Shown one piece after another: positions 52,525-61,793 of a stretch of 64,000 bases of DNA. Within the stretch, counting starts at the first letter, position 1. Each line of letters begins with the position of its first letter. Source of the stretch: Clostridia bacterium (GTDB lineage Bacteria; Bacillota_A; Clostridia; TANB77; CAG-508); assembly GCA_017475185.1 (NCBI GenBank), contig JAFVGB010000015.1, positions 80,150 to 144,149 on the forward strand, read 5' to 3'. Both the position numbers and the translations under genes were made by a program. The notes beneath the pieces are model-generated. The model was not told the DNA's origin, did no database searches, and saw only the letters and a list, made by a program, of their open reading frames with translations.

Positions 52525-53415
52525 ATGAGCTTAGTCTTAAAAAATGTATCTAAATCATTTGTAGGAAAAAAAGCAGTAGACAACATATCATTAGAACTTA
52601 GCAAACCAGGAGTGTATGGGCTTTTAGGAACAAATGGTGCAGGTAAAACAACTACAATTAGAATGATTTTAGGAATCTTAAAAAAGGATTCTGGAACAAT
52701 TACATGGAATGGTAAAGAGGTTAATAGAAAAAGTGTTAACTTTGGATATTTACCAGAAGAAAGAGGTGTATATCCAAAAACAAAGATATATGACCAATTA
52801 ATGTATTTTGCAGAATTAAAAGGAATGGATAAGAATAGTGCTGATGCCTCAATAAAAAAATGGGCTAAAGAATTAAAAGTTGAAGAATATTTGCAAATGA
52901 CAGCTGAAAAATTATCAAAAGGAAATCAACAAAAAATTCAATTTATGACTGCAATTATTCATAATCCAGAACTTGTAATTTTAGATGAACCATTTAGTGG
53001 TCTAGATCCTGTAAATACAGGAATATTAAAAGATATAATTATAGGTTTAATAAAAGATGGAAAATATGTAATTATGTCTGCACATCAAATGGCAACAATT
53101 GAAGAATTTTGTGAGGATATTTTGATTTTAAATAGAGGTAAAACTGTGTTACAAGGTAACTTAAAAGAAATAAAAGAAACATACCCTGTAAATAGAATGA
53201 AGATATCTGCTAATCAAAATATTGATAATATAATTAACAGCTTAAATATGAACATTGAAAACACTGTTGGAACTGAATATACAATTAGAATTGATGGAGA
53301 AGAAAAAGCCCACGAGCTATTAAATAAAGTGGTTTCACAAGGAATAAAAGTAAATAAATTCGACATTATGAAACCAACATTGAATGATATTTTTATAGAA
53401 AAGGTGGGTGAGTAG
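52525..53415 (+). CDS. ABC transporter ATPase (NatA-like)
   Basis: The 296-residue ATPase has Walker A GTNGAGKTTT, the signature LSKGNQQKIQFM and Walker B LVILDEPFSGLDP, followed by the C-terminal domain common in NatA-type export ATPases. GGGAGGAG precedes the ATG. It pairs with the permease that begins two bases after its stop. The pair may export sodium ions, a peptide or a drug; the substrate is unknown. Confidence 0.88.
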   Translation: MSLVLKNVSKSFVGKKAVDNISLELSKPGVYGLLGTNGAGKTTTIRMILGILKKDSGTITWNGKEVNRKSVNFGYLPEERGVYPKTKIYDQLMYFAELKGMDKNSADASIKKWAKELKVEEYLQMTAEKLSKGNQQKIQFMTAIIHNPELVILDEPFSGLDPVNTGILKDIIIGLIKDGKYVIMSAHQMATIEEFCEDILILNRGKTVLQGNLKEIKETYPVNRMKISANQNIDNIINSLNMNIENTVGTEYTIRIDGEEKAHELLNKVVSQGIKVNKFDIMKPTLNDIFIEKVGE

Positions 53416-53416
53416 A

Positions 53417-54646
53417 ATGAAGGATATTTTAACAGTAATGAAATTTACAATTAAAGAAATGGTTAAGAGAAAGTCTTTTATTATCTCAACTTTAATTATT
53501 TTAGTGTTTATAGTTGTTGGATTTAATGTTCCAAATTTAATAAAGAAGTTTAAAGGAAATGAATCATCAACAGAAAAGTTGTTAATTGCTGATAGCGAAG
53601 ATGTTTTTGATGGTAATTTGGATGTAATTAAAAGTTTGAATTTAGATTATGAAATAGAGATTACAAAAAATTCTTATGATGAAATAAAAGAAAAAATTGA
53701 AAAAGACGAAATTGATTCAGCAATCATTGTTGAAAAACAAGACAATAATATTAAGATGAGATATATTGTAGAAAATACAACAATGATGGGAGATGTTCCA
53801 GAAGATATTGTTGCTGGAATGAATGCATTATATATGAATATGCAAATTAGTAAATTAGGATTAAATGAAGAACAATTAAAATCAATTACACCAAATTTTG
53901 AGTTTAGTTTAGAGCAAACAGCTGAAAAAGAAGCAAAAGGTAACGTGCTTATAATGATGCTTTTATCTATGGTATTGTTCTTTGCGATTTACTTCTGTGC
54001 ATATCAAGTTTCAAGTTCAATAACAACTGAAAAAACATCAAAAATAATGGAAACGCTTGTGACATCAACAAGTCCTAGAACTATAGTGCTTGGTAAAACT
54101 ATTGGTATTGGTTTAGTTGGATTAGCACAGCTTGTAGTAATTGTTGGAACAGCTTTAGCAAGTGCAAAGGCATTTTTGGACCCTGAATTACTAAACTCGG
54201 TACTAGATATGTCTAATATAACACCAACACTTGGAATTATTACAATAGTTTATTTTATATTAGGTTATTTAGCATATGCATTATTATATGCATTAACAGG
54301 ATCAACTGTAAGCAAACCAGAAGATATTCAGTCAGCAAACATGCCTGTTGCAATAATTTCTGTTGTAGGTTTTTATCTTGCTTACTTTACTATGATGAAT
54401 CCAACAAGTAATTTAAATGCAATCGCTTCAATTTTACCTATTTCATCACCATTCTGCATGCCTTTAAGAATTATGATGGGATTGGCTGAGCCAAAAGATA
54501 TTGCTATTTCTATTGGAGTGTTAATTATTACAAGTATTGTAATTGCTAAAATTGCTATTAAGATTTATTCTAATGCTATTTTGAATTATGGTAGCAAGAT
54601 GAGTTTTAAGGATATGATTAAGGTTTATAAAGATAAGGCTAATTAA
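53417..54646 (+). CDS. ABC-2 type permease (NatB-like)
   Basis: The 409-residue membrane protein has one N-terminal segment, a large external domain (about 45-170) and five or more C-terminal segments. This is the ABC-2 exporter layout, with the EKTSKIMETLVTSTSPRTIV motif of the NatB group. The start at 53417 follows AAGGTGGG and replaces an upstream GTG without a site. Confidence 0.85.
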   Translation: MKDILTVMKFTIKEMVKRKSFIISTLIILVFIVVGFNVPNLIKKFKGNESSTEKLLIADSEDVFDGNLDVIKSLNLDYEIEITKNSYDEIKEKIEKDEIDSAIIVEKQDNNIKMRYIVENTTMMGDVPEDIVAGMNALYMNMQISKLGLNEEQLKSITPNFEFSLEQTAEKEAKGNVLIMMLLSMVLFFAIYFCAYQVSSSITTEKTSKIMETLVTSTSPRTIVLGKTIGIGLVGLAQLVVIVGTALASAKAFLDPELLNSVLDMSNITPTLGIITIVYFILGYLAYALLYALTGSTVSKPEDIQSANMPVAIISVVGFYLAYFTMMNPTSNLNAIASILPISSPFCMPLRIMMGLAEPKDIAISIGVLIITSIVIAKIAIKIYSNAILNYGSKMSFKDMIKVYKDKAN

Positions 54647-54658
54647 GAATTTTAAAGC

Positions 54659-54701
54659 GGGGACGGAGAAAATTTTAAAAATTTAAAATTTTCTCCGTCC
54701 C
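54659..54701 (+). terminator. GGGACGG-type hairpin, copy 7, acting as terminator
   Basis: A perfect stem of about 20 bp (54660-54679 with 54682-54701) begins with GGGACGGAG and ends CTCCGTCCC. It shares the GGGACGG core with the mini-repeats but as a single long hairpin. It follows the ABC operon. Confidence 0.75.
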
Positions 54702-54772
54702 TGATTTAAAAAACTTGCTTGTTTATTTATTTTATGTTAAACTAGATAGGATAAGAAGAAAGGGAGATTTTT

Positions 54773-56137
54773 ATGGATATACCAATTAAGAAAAATGAAG
54801 AGTATATAGTAGAAATAATTGACAATGGATTTGAAGGAGAAGGAATTGCAAAAATAAATAATTACACAGTGTTTGTTGAAGGTGCAATAAAAGGTGAAAA
54901 ATGTAAAATCTTGATTTTAAAAACAACAGCATCTCATGCATTTGCAAAAATTGTAGAAATTATCCAAAAATCTGAGTTTAGATGTGATTCTGATTGTGAT
55001 TCATATAAAAGATGTGGTGGATGTAGTATGCGTCACATTGATTATGATAAAACACTAGATATCAAGCAAGAAAAAGTTCAAAATTTAATAAATAAAACTT
55101 TAGCTAATAAAGTGGAAGTTAAAAAAGTTTTAGGAATGGGAAATCCATACAACTACAGAAATAAAGCACAATACCCTGTTGGAACAGATAAGAACGGAAA
55201 GCCAGTATTTGGGGTATTTGCTAAAAGAACTCATGAGATTATTCCATTAAAAGAATGCCAAATTCAAAAGAAAATATCATCTGAAATTGCAGAATTTATA
55301 TTAAGCGAAATGGCTAAGTTTAAAATCAGCGTATATAACGAGAGAACTGGAAAAGGATTAGTTAGACACATTATAACAAAGGTTGGAATTCAAACAAATG
55401 AGATAATGGTTATAATAGTTATAAATGGCAAAGAGATGCCTCACGAGCTAACACTTGCTAACAATATTATTGATAAATTCCCAGAAGTTAGAACAGTTGT
55501 TAAAAGCATTAATATGAAAAATACTAATGTAATTATGGGAGATAAAAACGAAGCAATTGTTGGAAGAGGGTATATTACAGACAGATTAGGAGATTACATT
55601 TTTAAAATTTCACCTATGTCATTCTATCAAGTTAATCCAATTCAAGCAGAAGCTTTGTATAATATTGCTATTGAAAATGCGAATATTACTGAAAATGATA
55701 TTGTTTGCGATTTGTATTGTGGAGTTGGTACAATAGGAATTTTTGCTTCTAAATATGCGAAAAAGGTTTATGGAATTGAGATTGTAAAACAAGCTATTGA
55801 GGATGCAAGAATTAATGCTAATTTGAATGATATTGATAATGTAGAGTTTATTTGCGGTGATGTTGAGGATGCTTTTGATGAGTTGATTAAGAAAGAGAAA
55901 ATTAAGCCGGATGTTATTATTGTTGATCCTCCTAGAAGAGGGTTGGATGAGAAGACAATCAAAAACATTATGAAGTTGAAGACTGGTAGAGTTGTTTATA
56001 TTAGTTGTAATCCTGCGACTATGGTTAGGGATTTGAAGATGATGGAGGAGATGTATGAGGTGGTAGAGGTTCAGCCGGTGGATATGTTTCCGTTTACATC
56101 CCACATCGAAAATATTTCGATTCTTAAATTAAAATAA
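54773..56137 (+). CDS. rlmD: 23S rRNA (uracil-C5)-methyltransferase, RlmD/RumA family
   Basis: The 454-residue enzyme makes 5-methyluridine in 23S rRNA with SAM. It has an N-terminal TRAM domain, the four-Cys iron-sulfur motif CDSDCDSYKRCGGC, the SAM site DLYCGVGTIGIF, the catalytic VYISCNPATM and the C-terminal VDMFPFTSHIENISILKLK. AAGGGAG precedes the ATG. Its 3' end recurs, degraded, several times downstream. Confidence 0.92.
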   Translation: MDIPIKKNEEYIVEIIDNGFEGEGIAKINNYTVFVEGAIKGEKCKILILKTTASHAFAKIVEIIQKSEFRCDSDCDSYKRCGGCSMRHIDYDKTLDIKQEKVQNLINKTLANKVEVKKVLGMGNPYNYRNKAQYPVGTDKNGKPVFGVFAKRTHEIIPLKECQIQKKISSEIAEFILSEMAKFKISVYNERTGKGLVRHIITKVGIQTNEIMVIIVINGKEMPHELTLANNIIDKFPEVRTVVKSINMKNTNVIMGDKNEAIVGRGYITDRLGDYIFKISPMSFYQVNPIQAEALYNIAIENANITENDIVCDLYCGVGTIGIFASKYAKKVYGIEIVKQAIEDARINANLNDIDNVEFICGDVEDAFDELIKKEKIKPDVIIVDPPRRGLDEKTIKNIMKLKTGRVVYISCNPATMVRDLKMMEEMYEVVEVQPVDMFPFTSHIENISILKLK

Positions 56138-56141
56138 TCTT

Positions 56142-56208
56142 TAAGGTGTCAATTTGTCACCTTAAACAAGAGGATATTGATGTCAAAAAAATGTCGATAT
56201 CCTTTTTG
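56142..56208 (+). terminator. Two tandem terminators after rlmD
   Basis: TTAAGGTG/CACCTTAA and then AGGATAT/ATATCCT followed by TTTTT. Confidence 0.75.
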
Positions 56209-56227
56209 AATTTATGGAAAAAAATTG

Positions 56228-56256
56228 TTGAATTATGGTAGAAAAAATGATATAAT
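56228..56256 (+). promoter_or_regulatory. Promoter of the Bro-N gene
   Basis: TTGAAT (56228-56233), 17 bases, TATAAT (56251-56256). The segment GAAAAAATGATATAATACAA and the bases after it recur before the Fic gene. Confidence 0.7.
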
Positions 56257-56347
56257 ACAAACATAAGTTCAATATGGCAATATAAAAACTTTATTTATAG
56301 TAATAATTGTAGTAAGGGCTTAAATATAAAAATGGAGGTAGATTATT

Positions 56348-57184
56348 ATGGATAAAGAAATAATGTTGATTGAAAAGTTTTTCCAGGGTAAGCAAGTAAG
56401 AACAGTATGGAGCAAAGAAGAGGAAAAGTTTTATGTTAGTGTTGTTGATATGATTGGTGTTTTAACGGAGAGTGCTGAGCCAAGAAAATATTGGAATTGG
56501 TTAAAGAATAAGATGTTAAATGAAGAACAATTTGAAACGTCTAGTTTTACTAGACAGTTGAAATTAGTTGCGCAAGATGGTAAAAAACGTGTGACCGATG
56601 TGGTTGATATTGAGGGAATGTTCAGACTTATTGAATCTATTCCTTCAAAAAAAGCTGAACCAGTAAAGTTGTGGCTTGCAAAACTTGGGAAAGAGAGAAT
56701 AGATGAAGAATTTGACCCTGAAATAACTATTAATCGTGCACTTGAAACATATAAAAGAAAAGGATATTCAGAAGATTGGATAAATCAAAGATTAAAAACT
56801 ATAGATGCTAGAAAAGAATTTACAGATGAATTACAAAATAAAGGAATAAACAAAGCACAAGATTTTGCAACATTAACTAATATTTTGACAAAAGTATGGA
56901 GTGGTTATACAGTAAAAGAATATAAAGAACTAAAAAATCTTAAAAAGGAAAGCTTAAGAGATAACATGACTAACATGGAATTAGTTTTAAATATGCTTGC
57001 AGAAGTTTCTTCAACAGAAATATCAAAAAGTTCAGAGAGTTCAGGATATGACAATGTAAAAAATTCAGTGTTAAAAGGTGGAAATGTTGCTAAAAGTGCT
57101 AAAGAACAAATAGAAAAAGAAACTGGAAAGAAAATTGTTACAAGTAGTAATAATAGAAATGTAAAAAGACTTGGAAATAGTTAA
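56348..57184 (+). CDS. Bro-N domain antirepressor-like protein
   Basis: The 278-residue protein has an N-terminal Bro-N/antirepressor-type DNA-binding domain (VRTVWSKEEEKFYVSVVDMI and later RQLKLVAQDGKKRVTDVVD, residues 17-105). A helical C-terminal part follows. Such proteins are common in phages and on mobile DNA. TGGAGG precedes the ATG. It is the first single-gene unit after rlmD. Confidence 0.75.
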   Translation: MDKEIMLIEKFFQGKQVRTVWSKEEEKFYVSVVDMIGVLTESAEPRKYWNWLKNKMLNEEQFETSSFTRQLKLVAQDGKKRVTDVVDIEGMFRLIESIPSKKAEPVKLWLAKLGKERIDEEFDPEITINRALETYKRKGYSEDWINQRLKTIDARKEFTDELQNKGINKAQDFATLTNILTKVWSGYTVKEYKELKNLKKESLRDNMTNMELVLNMLAEVSSTEISKSSESSGYDNVKNSVLKGGNVAKSAKEQIEKETGKKIVTSSNNRNVKRLGNS

Positions 57185-57215
57185 TAGGAAGTCTGATATA
57201 AGATTTTATGTATGC

Positions 57216-57320
57216 ATGGAGCGTAGATATGTTCTTGTTACCATATACATGGTTAAATAATATAGCAACGGCGCATACACAACCCATTGCGATGTGATTT
57301 CGCTTCTTAAATTAAAATAA
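57216..57320 (+). repeat. rlmD 3'-end relic 1
   Basis: GTAGATATGTTC (encodes VDMF in rlmD) is followed after an insert by ACACAACCCATTGCGATGTG and TTCTTAAATTAAAATAA. The last 17 bases are identical to the rlmD end at 56121-56137. The frame would read TTHCDVISLLKLK. Confidence 0.65.
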
Positions 57321-57337
57321 ATAAAGGATGGATTTAA

Positions 57338-58099
57338 ATGAAACTAAAAATTGCTAGTTATAATATAAGTGGAGGTTTTTATAATAGTGATGATAAAACT
57401 GAATACTTAGATAAAGAAAGAGCAGAAAATGTTGATGACAAAATGCTAGAGCAGATTATAGAAACAGTTAATGATGAGGATATTGATGTAATATGCTTTC
57501 AAGAAATAATTACAACAGAAAGAATACAGTATATGCAGTCAATATGTAATAGAACTAATCTAAAGTATTATGAATTTTATGAACTAAGTGAGTGTAATAT
57601 TGTAAAAGATACGAATTGTGGAATAGCGGTTATTTCAAAATATCCAATGGAAATAGTACAAAGAGAATTGTTTCCAAATCCAGGATTAACCAAAACAACA
57701 AGTTCAGGAAATACATATTATTTATATGACAAAGGTTATATGATAGTTAAGTTAAATGTAAATAATAAGGAAATCAGTTTGCTAACTCATCATGGATTCC
57801 CATATCATGTATTTGATTCTACAGCTGAAGAAAATAAGCAAGTGTTTGAATTCCTAGATAATGCAATAGAAAAACATAATCCAGATATTATAACAGGAGA
57901 CTTTAATGAGGAAGATTTTATGTCTTTTATGAAAAAGGCAGATGATAAATATTTTAGAACTATTGATAATATAACAACTGCAGAAGGAAAGAAATTAGAT
58001 GACATTTGTCTTCGAAAAAATAATGATGAATACTCAAGTAAAGTACTAAGATTATTGTCAGATCATTACATGATTATTACAGTTGTTGATTTGATATAA
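57338..58099 (+). CDS. Endonuclease/exonuclease/phosphatase-family protein
   Basis: The 253-residue protein has the EEP fold motifs in order: KIASYNISGG, VICFQEI, LLTHHGF, TGDFNEEDF and LSDHYMI (general acid/base His). Members hydrolyse DNA, RNA or phosphoester lipids and metabolites; the substrate here is unknown. AAAGGATGG precedes the ATG. It occupies one unit between two rlmD-tail relics. Confidence 0.8.
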   Translation: MKLKIASYNISGGFYNSDDKTEYLDKERAENVDDKMLEQIIETVNDEDIDVICFQEIITTERIQYMQSICNRTNLKYYEFYELSECNIVKDTNCGIAVISKYPMEIVQRELFPNPGLTKTTSSGNTYYLYDKGYMIVKLNVNNKEISLLTHHGFPYHVFDSTAEENKQVFEFLDNAIEKHNPDIITGDFNEEDFMSFMKKADDKYFRTIDNITTAEGKKLDDICLRKNNDEYSSKVLRLLSDHYMIITVVDLI

Positions 58100-58121
58100 T
58101 TTTTTTGCGGTTATGTAAAAA

Positions 58122-58180
58122 GGAAACATATCAACTGAAAATCACACAGGGGTAATTCATATGTTCCCAGCGCACACAGC
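58122..58180 (+). repeat. rlmD 3'-end relic 2 with hairpin
   Basis: GGAAACATATCAACTGAA is followed by AATTCATATGTTCCCAGCGC. The ATATGTTCC part matches the VDMFP codons of rlmD and pairs with the first segment. The first segment is identical at 59728-59745. Confidence 0.5.
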
Positions 58181-58207
58181 AAATAATATAGAAAAGGAGC
58201 AAATTAT

Positions 58208-59068
58208 ATGGAATGTAAAGATATAGAAAAGAAAAGTATAGCCATAATAAGTGATATTCATGGAAATTATCAAGCATTAAAATCTGTAATTGAAGACATA
58301 AGAAGTAAAAATATTGAAATAATTATTTGTTTAGGCGATATAATAGGAAAAGGTATAAATTCAAGAAAGTGCATAGAACAAATTAGACAGAATTGTCAAG
58401 TTGTTTTAAAAGGAAATGTAGATGATAGATTTTGTATGAATCCAGATGAATTTAAAGATGATGAAAATGAATATAACAGAATTACATACTATCAAAAAAC
58501 ACTAAATAAAGAGGATATTGATTATTTAGTAAATCTTCCATTATCAGAAGAATTCTATATAAGTGGAAGTTTAGTAAGATTATTCCATGCTTTTCCAGAT
58601 AATCCATATAAAACTATTAATAATTATGAGCTAGATTTTAGAAAAAAATATGAGATGTTTAAACCAGTAAGTAATACTTCTAATAATATAGCAGATGTTG
58701 TAATTTATGGGCATGTACATTATCATTTTATGGAAAAAATATATGGAAAAACGTTAATTAATTGCGGTAGTGTTGGTAGCTCAGGATGTCCAATTTTAGA
58801 GAATGGTTATAATTCTATAGACGAAATTTCTAATGCACATTATTTAATAATAACTGGAAATCTAAATGATAAAGAAAATGGAAAGATAGAATTTAGTTTT
58901 GAATCCGTTCCTTATGATAAAGAAACAGAAATAGAAGATTCTAATAAGGCTAAAAACATTGAACCAGATTATGACATATTATTAAAAACAGGATATTATC
59001 CTGTATTACCAAAAGTAATGAATAAAATAAAGAATGACGGATATAAGTTGTTTGAAAGTGAGGAATAG
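58208..59068 (+). CDS. Metallophosphoesterase
   Basis: The 286-residue protein has the calcineurin-like motifs AIISDIHGNYQAL, CLGDIIGKG, LKGNVDDRF, VIYGHVHYHF and INCGSVG, ligating two metal ions. The group includes phosphodiesterases and protein phosphatases. AAAAGGAG precedes the ATG. It is followed after three bases by the HAD gene, so the two are probably co-translated. Confidence 0.85.
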   Translation: MECKDIEKKSIAIISDIHGNYQALKSVIEDIRSKNIEIIICLGDIIGKGINSRKCIEQIRQNCQVVLKGNVDDRFCMNPDEFKDDENEYNRITYYQKTLNKEDIDYLVNLPLSEEFYISGSLVRLFHAFPDNPYKTINNYELDFRKKYEMFKPVSNTSNNIADVVIYGHVHYHFMEKIYGKTLINCGSVGSSGCPILENGYNSIDEISNAHYLIITGNLNDKENGKIEFSFESVPYDKETEIEDSNKAKNIEPDYDILLKTGYYPVLPKVMNKIKNDGYKLFESEE

Positions 59069-59071
59069 TAA

Positions 59072-59716
59072 ATGATAAAAAGATTAATATTTGATGTAGA
59101 TAGCACTTTAATAACAAATGTTAATTTTGTAGATGCAATAAAAAATACATTAATAGATTTGGATATATATTCAGAAGAAAGGGTAAATGATTTTATAAAA
59201 GGGATTGGTACATATGAAGGAATATATAAAAACTATAATAAGGCTGATTATACTAAACACATGAGTGAACATTTAAATGTTACTTTACCAGATGATTTTT
59301 TAGAAGTGTTCTTTAGTCATTTAAAATATGCTATTCCAGAAAAAAATGAAAAATTAGTAAATAGCATAAGAGCGTTAGCTGAGAAATATGAGTTAGTTTT
59401 ATTAACCAACTATTTTAGTGAATCTCAAATGAATAGGTTAAATGGTATGGGAATTGGCCAATTTTTTAAGTATTGTTATGGAGAAAAACTAATCAAACCA
59501 AATCTAGATGCATATATTAATGCATGTGGGGAACACAGAACTGATGAATGTGTTATGATTGGTGACGACTTGTATTTGGACATTGAATGTGCTAAAAAAT
59601 TAGGATTAAAAACTATATTAGTTAATACGAAAAATGTTGATGTTGGAAATATTGATACAATCGTAGTAAGTAAAGTTGAAGAAATAGACGATAGCATTAT
59701 AAAAACAATTAAGTAA
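59072..59716 (+). CDS. HAD-family hydrolase
   Basis: The 214-residue phosphatase has LIFDVDSTLI (DxDxT), VLLTNYFSE (motif II), the lysine in LIKPNLDAY and MIGDDLYLDIECAKKLGLKT (motif IV). It resembles YjjG-type nucleotidases and phosphoglycolate phosphatase-like proteins. It belongs with the metallophosphoesterase in the same unit. Confidence 0.8.
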   Translation: MIKRLIFDVDSTLITNVNFVDAIKNTLIDLDIYSEERVNDFIKGIGTYEGIYKNYNKADYTKHMSEHLNVTLPDDFLEVFFSHLKYAIPEKNEKLVNSIRALAEKYELVLLTNYFSESQMNRLNGMGIGQFFKYCYGEKLIKPNLDAYINACGEHRTDECVMIGDDLYLDIECAKKLGLKTILVNTKNVDVGNIDTIVVSKVEEIDDSIIKTIK

Positions 59717-59727
59717 AAAAAGCTGTG

Positions 59728-59826
59728 TGGAAACATATCAACTGAACCACACACGAGGTTAATTCATATGTTCCTGGTGCCTACACATCCCATTGCGAGG
59801 TAATTTCTGTTATGAAACTAAAATAA
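59728..59826 (+). repeat. rlmD 3'-end relic 3 with hairpin
   Basis: GGAAACATATCAACTGAACC pairs with GGTTAATTCATATGTTCC. After it come ACACATCCCATTGCGAGG and GAAACTAAAATAA, matching the rlmD tail and relic 1 with changes. Confidence 0.6.
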
Positions 59827-59854
59827 TAATAAATAATATAAAGAGGTGACACTT

Positions 59855-60454
59855 ATGTTTAATATAAAATGGATAGGAATAATAAAAGATGAAGATATAA
59901 AAAAATATCAAAAAGAAGAATTAGATGAGCAGGCAGTAAAAATGAAAATGCCTAAATCATCTAAAGAACAAATGATAAAAGCTATCCCTTTTTTAATTCC
60001 AGCAATAATAGTAATGTTTTTAGCTATGGTTATTAAAACATACATAGCTAAAGATATTGTAATAAAAGGATGGGGAATTCTTATTGGATTATTAATAGGA
60101 TTTATTCTATTGTTTGTACATGAATTTTTACACGCAATTGTGTATCCTAAAAAAGTAAAAAAATATATAGGAATTGTTAAACCTTTTACTCCTGTTGCAT
60201 TAGCTTCTTATCCATTATCTAAGAAAAGATTTGTATTAATGTGTTTACTTCCATATATTTTAGGAATAATTCCTTTAATATGTTTTGCAATAGCACCTTC
60301 AAATAATTTGATTTTGAATGCAATATTATGGGGAATTGCATTTTTAGGAATGGTAAGTCCATATCCCGATGCATATAATGTGTATCAAGTAATAAAACAA
60401 GTACCAAAAGGTAAAAAAGTACAATTTTACGAAGATGATACATATTATATTTAG
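59855..60454 (+). CDS. DUF3267-like membrane zinc-metalloprotease-type protein
   Basis: The 199-residue membrane protein has about four hydrophobic segments and the zinc motif HEFLHAIVYP (about residues 92-101) within a segment, as in DUF3267 putative metalloproteases. The Asp in SPYPDAYN may complete the site. The start at 59855 follows AGAGGTG; an upstream GTG lacks a site. It occupies one unit of the row. Confidence 0.75.
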   Translation: MFNIKWIGIIKDEDIKKYQKEELDEQAVKMKMPKSSKEQMIKAIPFLIPAIIVMFLAMVIKTYIAKDIVIKGWGILIGLLIGFILLFVHEFLHAIVYPKKVKKYIGIVKPFTPVALASYPLSKKRFVLMCLLPYILGIIPLICFAIAPSNNLILNAILWGIAFLGMVSPYPDAYNVYQVIKQVPKGKKVQFYEDDTYYI

Positions 60455-60478
60455 AAATTATAATTTGTTGTTCTGTGT

Positions 60479-60500
60479 ATGGAGCGTAGATATGTTCTTG
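60479..60500 (+). repeat. rlmD 3'-end relic 4
   Basis: ATGGAGCGTAGATATGTTCT plus TG is identical over 22 bases to 57216-57237. A GATGTCGA/TCGATGTC terminator follows at 60519-60546. Confidence 0.65.
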
Positions 60501-60572
60501 GAACCACAAGATAAAAAATATAGATGTCGAAATTTGTCGATGTCTTTTTTATTTTTTGTTGAATATTGTATT

Positions 60573-60601
60573 GTATATGTGTTGAAAAAATGATATAATA
60601 C
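60573..60601 (+). promoter_or_regulatory. Promoter of the Fic gene
   Basis: TTGTAT, 17 bases, TATAAT (near 60596-60601), inside the same block of about 30 bases that forms the Bro-N promoter. Confidence 0.55.
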
Positions 60602-60692
60602 AAACATGAGTTTGTCAAAACAATGAACGAAGCAGGATATGTAGAAATAAAAGTAGTAGAAACTTAAATAAATAAAAAAGGAAGGTGTTTCT

Positions 60693-61457
60693 ATGAAGAA
60701 ATTGGAAGACTACATATCAGGTGAATATGTAAAAAATAATGATTATAAAACATTTATCCCAAGTAAAATCAATTACAACTGGGGATGGGATGATACAAAG
60801 TTGGACAAACTATTATCAGAAGCCAACAGGCAAATTGGAGAATTGAATGCATATTCTCTATTAATACCAAATGTAGATTTATACATTAAAATGCATGTAA
60901 AAGTTGAAGCTAATAAATCAAGTAGAATGGAAGGAACTAGAACAACAGTAGAAGAAGATTTGTTAGATGTAAAAGATATAAGTCCAGAAAAGAGAGATGA
61001 CTGGGAAGAGGTACAAAACTATGTTAAAGCAACAAATTATGGAGTTCTAAGAATTAGTGAAGGTTTTCCAGTATGTACTAGACTAATAAGAGAAATTCAT
61101 AAAATACTAATGACAGGAGTTCGTGGAGAACATAAAACGCCAGGAGAATTTAGAACATCTCAGAATTGGATTGGTGGTAGTATGCCAAGTACAGCTGTTT
61201 ATGTTCCACCACCACACACAGAAGTTGCGGAATGTTTAAGTGATTTTGAAAAATTTATAAATAACGAAGAAATTGATACACCAGATTTAATAAAAGTTGC
61301 AATTTTACATTATCAATTTGAATCAATCCATCCTTTTTTAGATGGTAATGGCAGAATTAATTGTTTATTAAATAATGATATTATTGTAGAAACAACAGGA
61401 TATAGTAGAAATCAAATTTTTACTTTTCAAAAATATACAGATTTATTTTTAAAATAA
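60693..61457 (+). CDS. Fic-family protein with internal deletion
   Basis: The 254-residue protein keeps the Fic N-terminal part (VEANKSSRMEGTRTT with the inhibitory-helix type region, TPGEFRTSQNWIGG) and the motif HPFLDGNGRI. It then jumps directly to LLNNDIIVETTGYSRNQIFT, which resembles the far C-terminal winged helix. Usual members have about 370 residues, so roughly 100 residues after the active-site motif are missing in frame, including the last Arg of the motif. AMP-transfer activity is doubtful. GGAAGG precedes the ATG. Confidence 0.75.
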   Translation: MKKLEDYISGEYVKNNDYKTFIPSKINYNWGWDDTKLDKLLSEANRQIGELNAYSLLIPNVDLYIKMHVKVEANKSSRMEGTRTTVEEDLLDVKDISPEKRDDWEEVQNYVKATNYGVLRISEGFPVCTRLIREIHKILMTGVRGEHKTPGEFRTSQNWIGGSMPSTAVYVPPPHTEVAECLSDFEKFINNEEIDTPDLIKVAILHYQFESIHPFLDGNGRINCLLNNDIIVETTGYSRNQIFTFQKYTDLFLK

Positions 61458-61460
61458 AAT

Positions 61461-61535
61461 CTATAGGTCAAAAAAATCGAATAATTTGCCCGATAAAATT
61501 TTATAAGTCAAAAATCTAGACTTTTTTGACCTATA
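61461..61535. repeat. Inverted and direct repeats after the Fic gene
   Basis: CTATAGGTCAAAAAA (61461-61475) and TTTTTTGACCTATA (61522-61535) pair, and TATAAGTCAAAAA recurs between and after them. It may terminate the Fic transcript. The rest of 61536-61793 has no gene apart from a weak rlmD-tail relic near 61683. Confidence 0.45.
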
Positions 61536-61682
61536 AAAATTTATAAGTCAAAAAAATTTGAAAAATTAACTTATAAATTTCTTGAACAAAAATTAAATTG
61601 TAAAAAACACTAACAGCAGGATAGCGATACGGAGTGTACCAAAAGGTATACCTATAGAAATATCGAAAAATGCGGATATATG

Positions 61683-61705
61683 GTAGATATGTTTTCCGTG
61701 CGTAC
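61683..61705 (+). repeat. Possible rlmD 3'-end relic 5
   Basis: GTAGATATGTTTTCCGTGCG fits the codons of VDMF plus a changed end. It is the weakest member of the set. Confidence 0.3.
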
Positions 61706-61793
61706 TATTTCAGGATTGAAAATATATCAATGTATGATATAATAAAATCGATATTAATTAAACAAAAAAGATTTTTTGAAAGAAGGAAATAAT

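Noticed and set aside
56079..61712. An integron with attC sites
   Set aside because: The layout is cassette-like, but the spacer sites do not show the attC core RYYYAAC/GTRRRRY pattern, and no integron integrase is in the window. The rlmD 3'-end similarity expl­ains them better.
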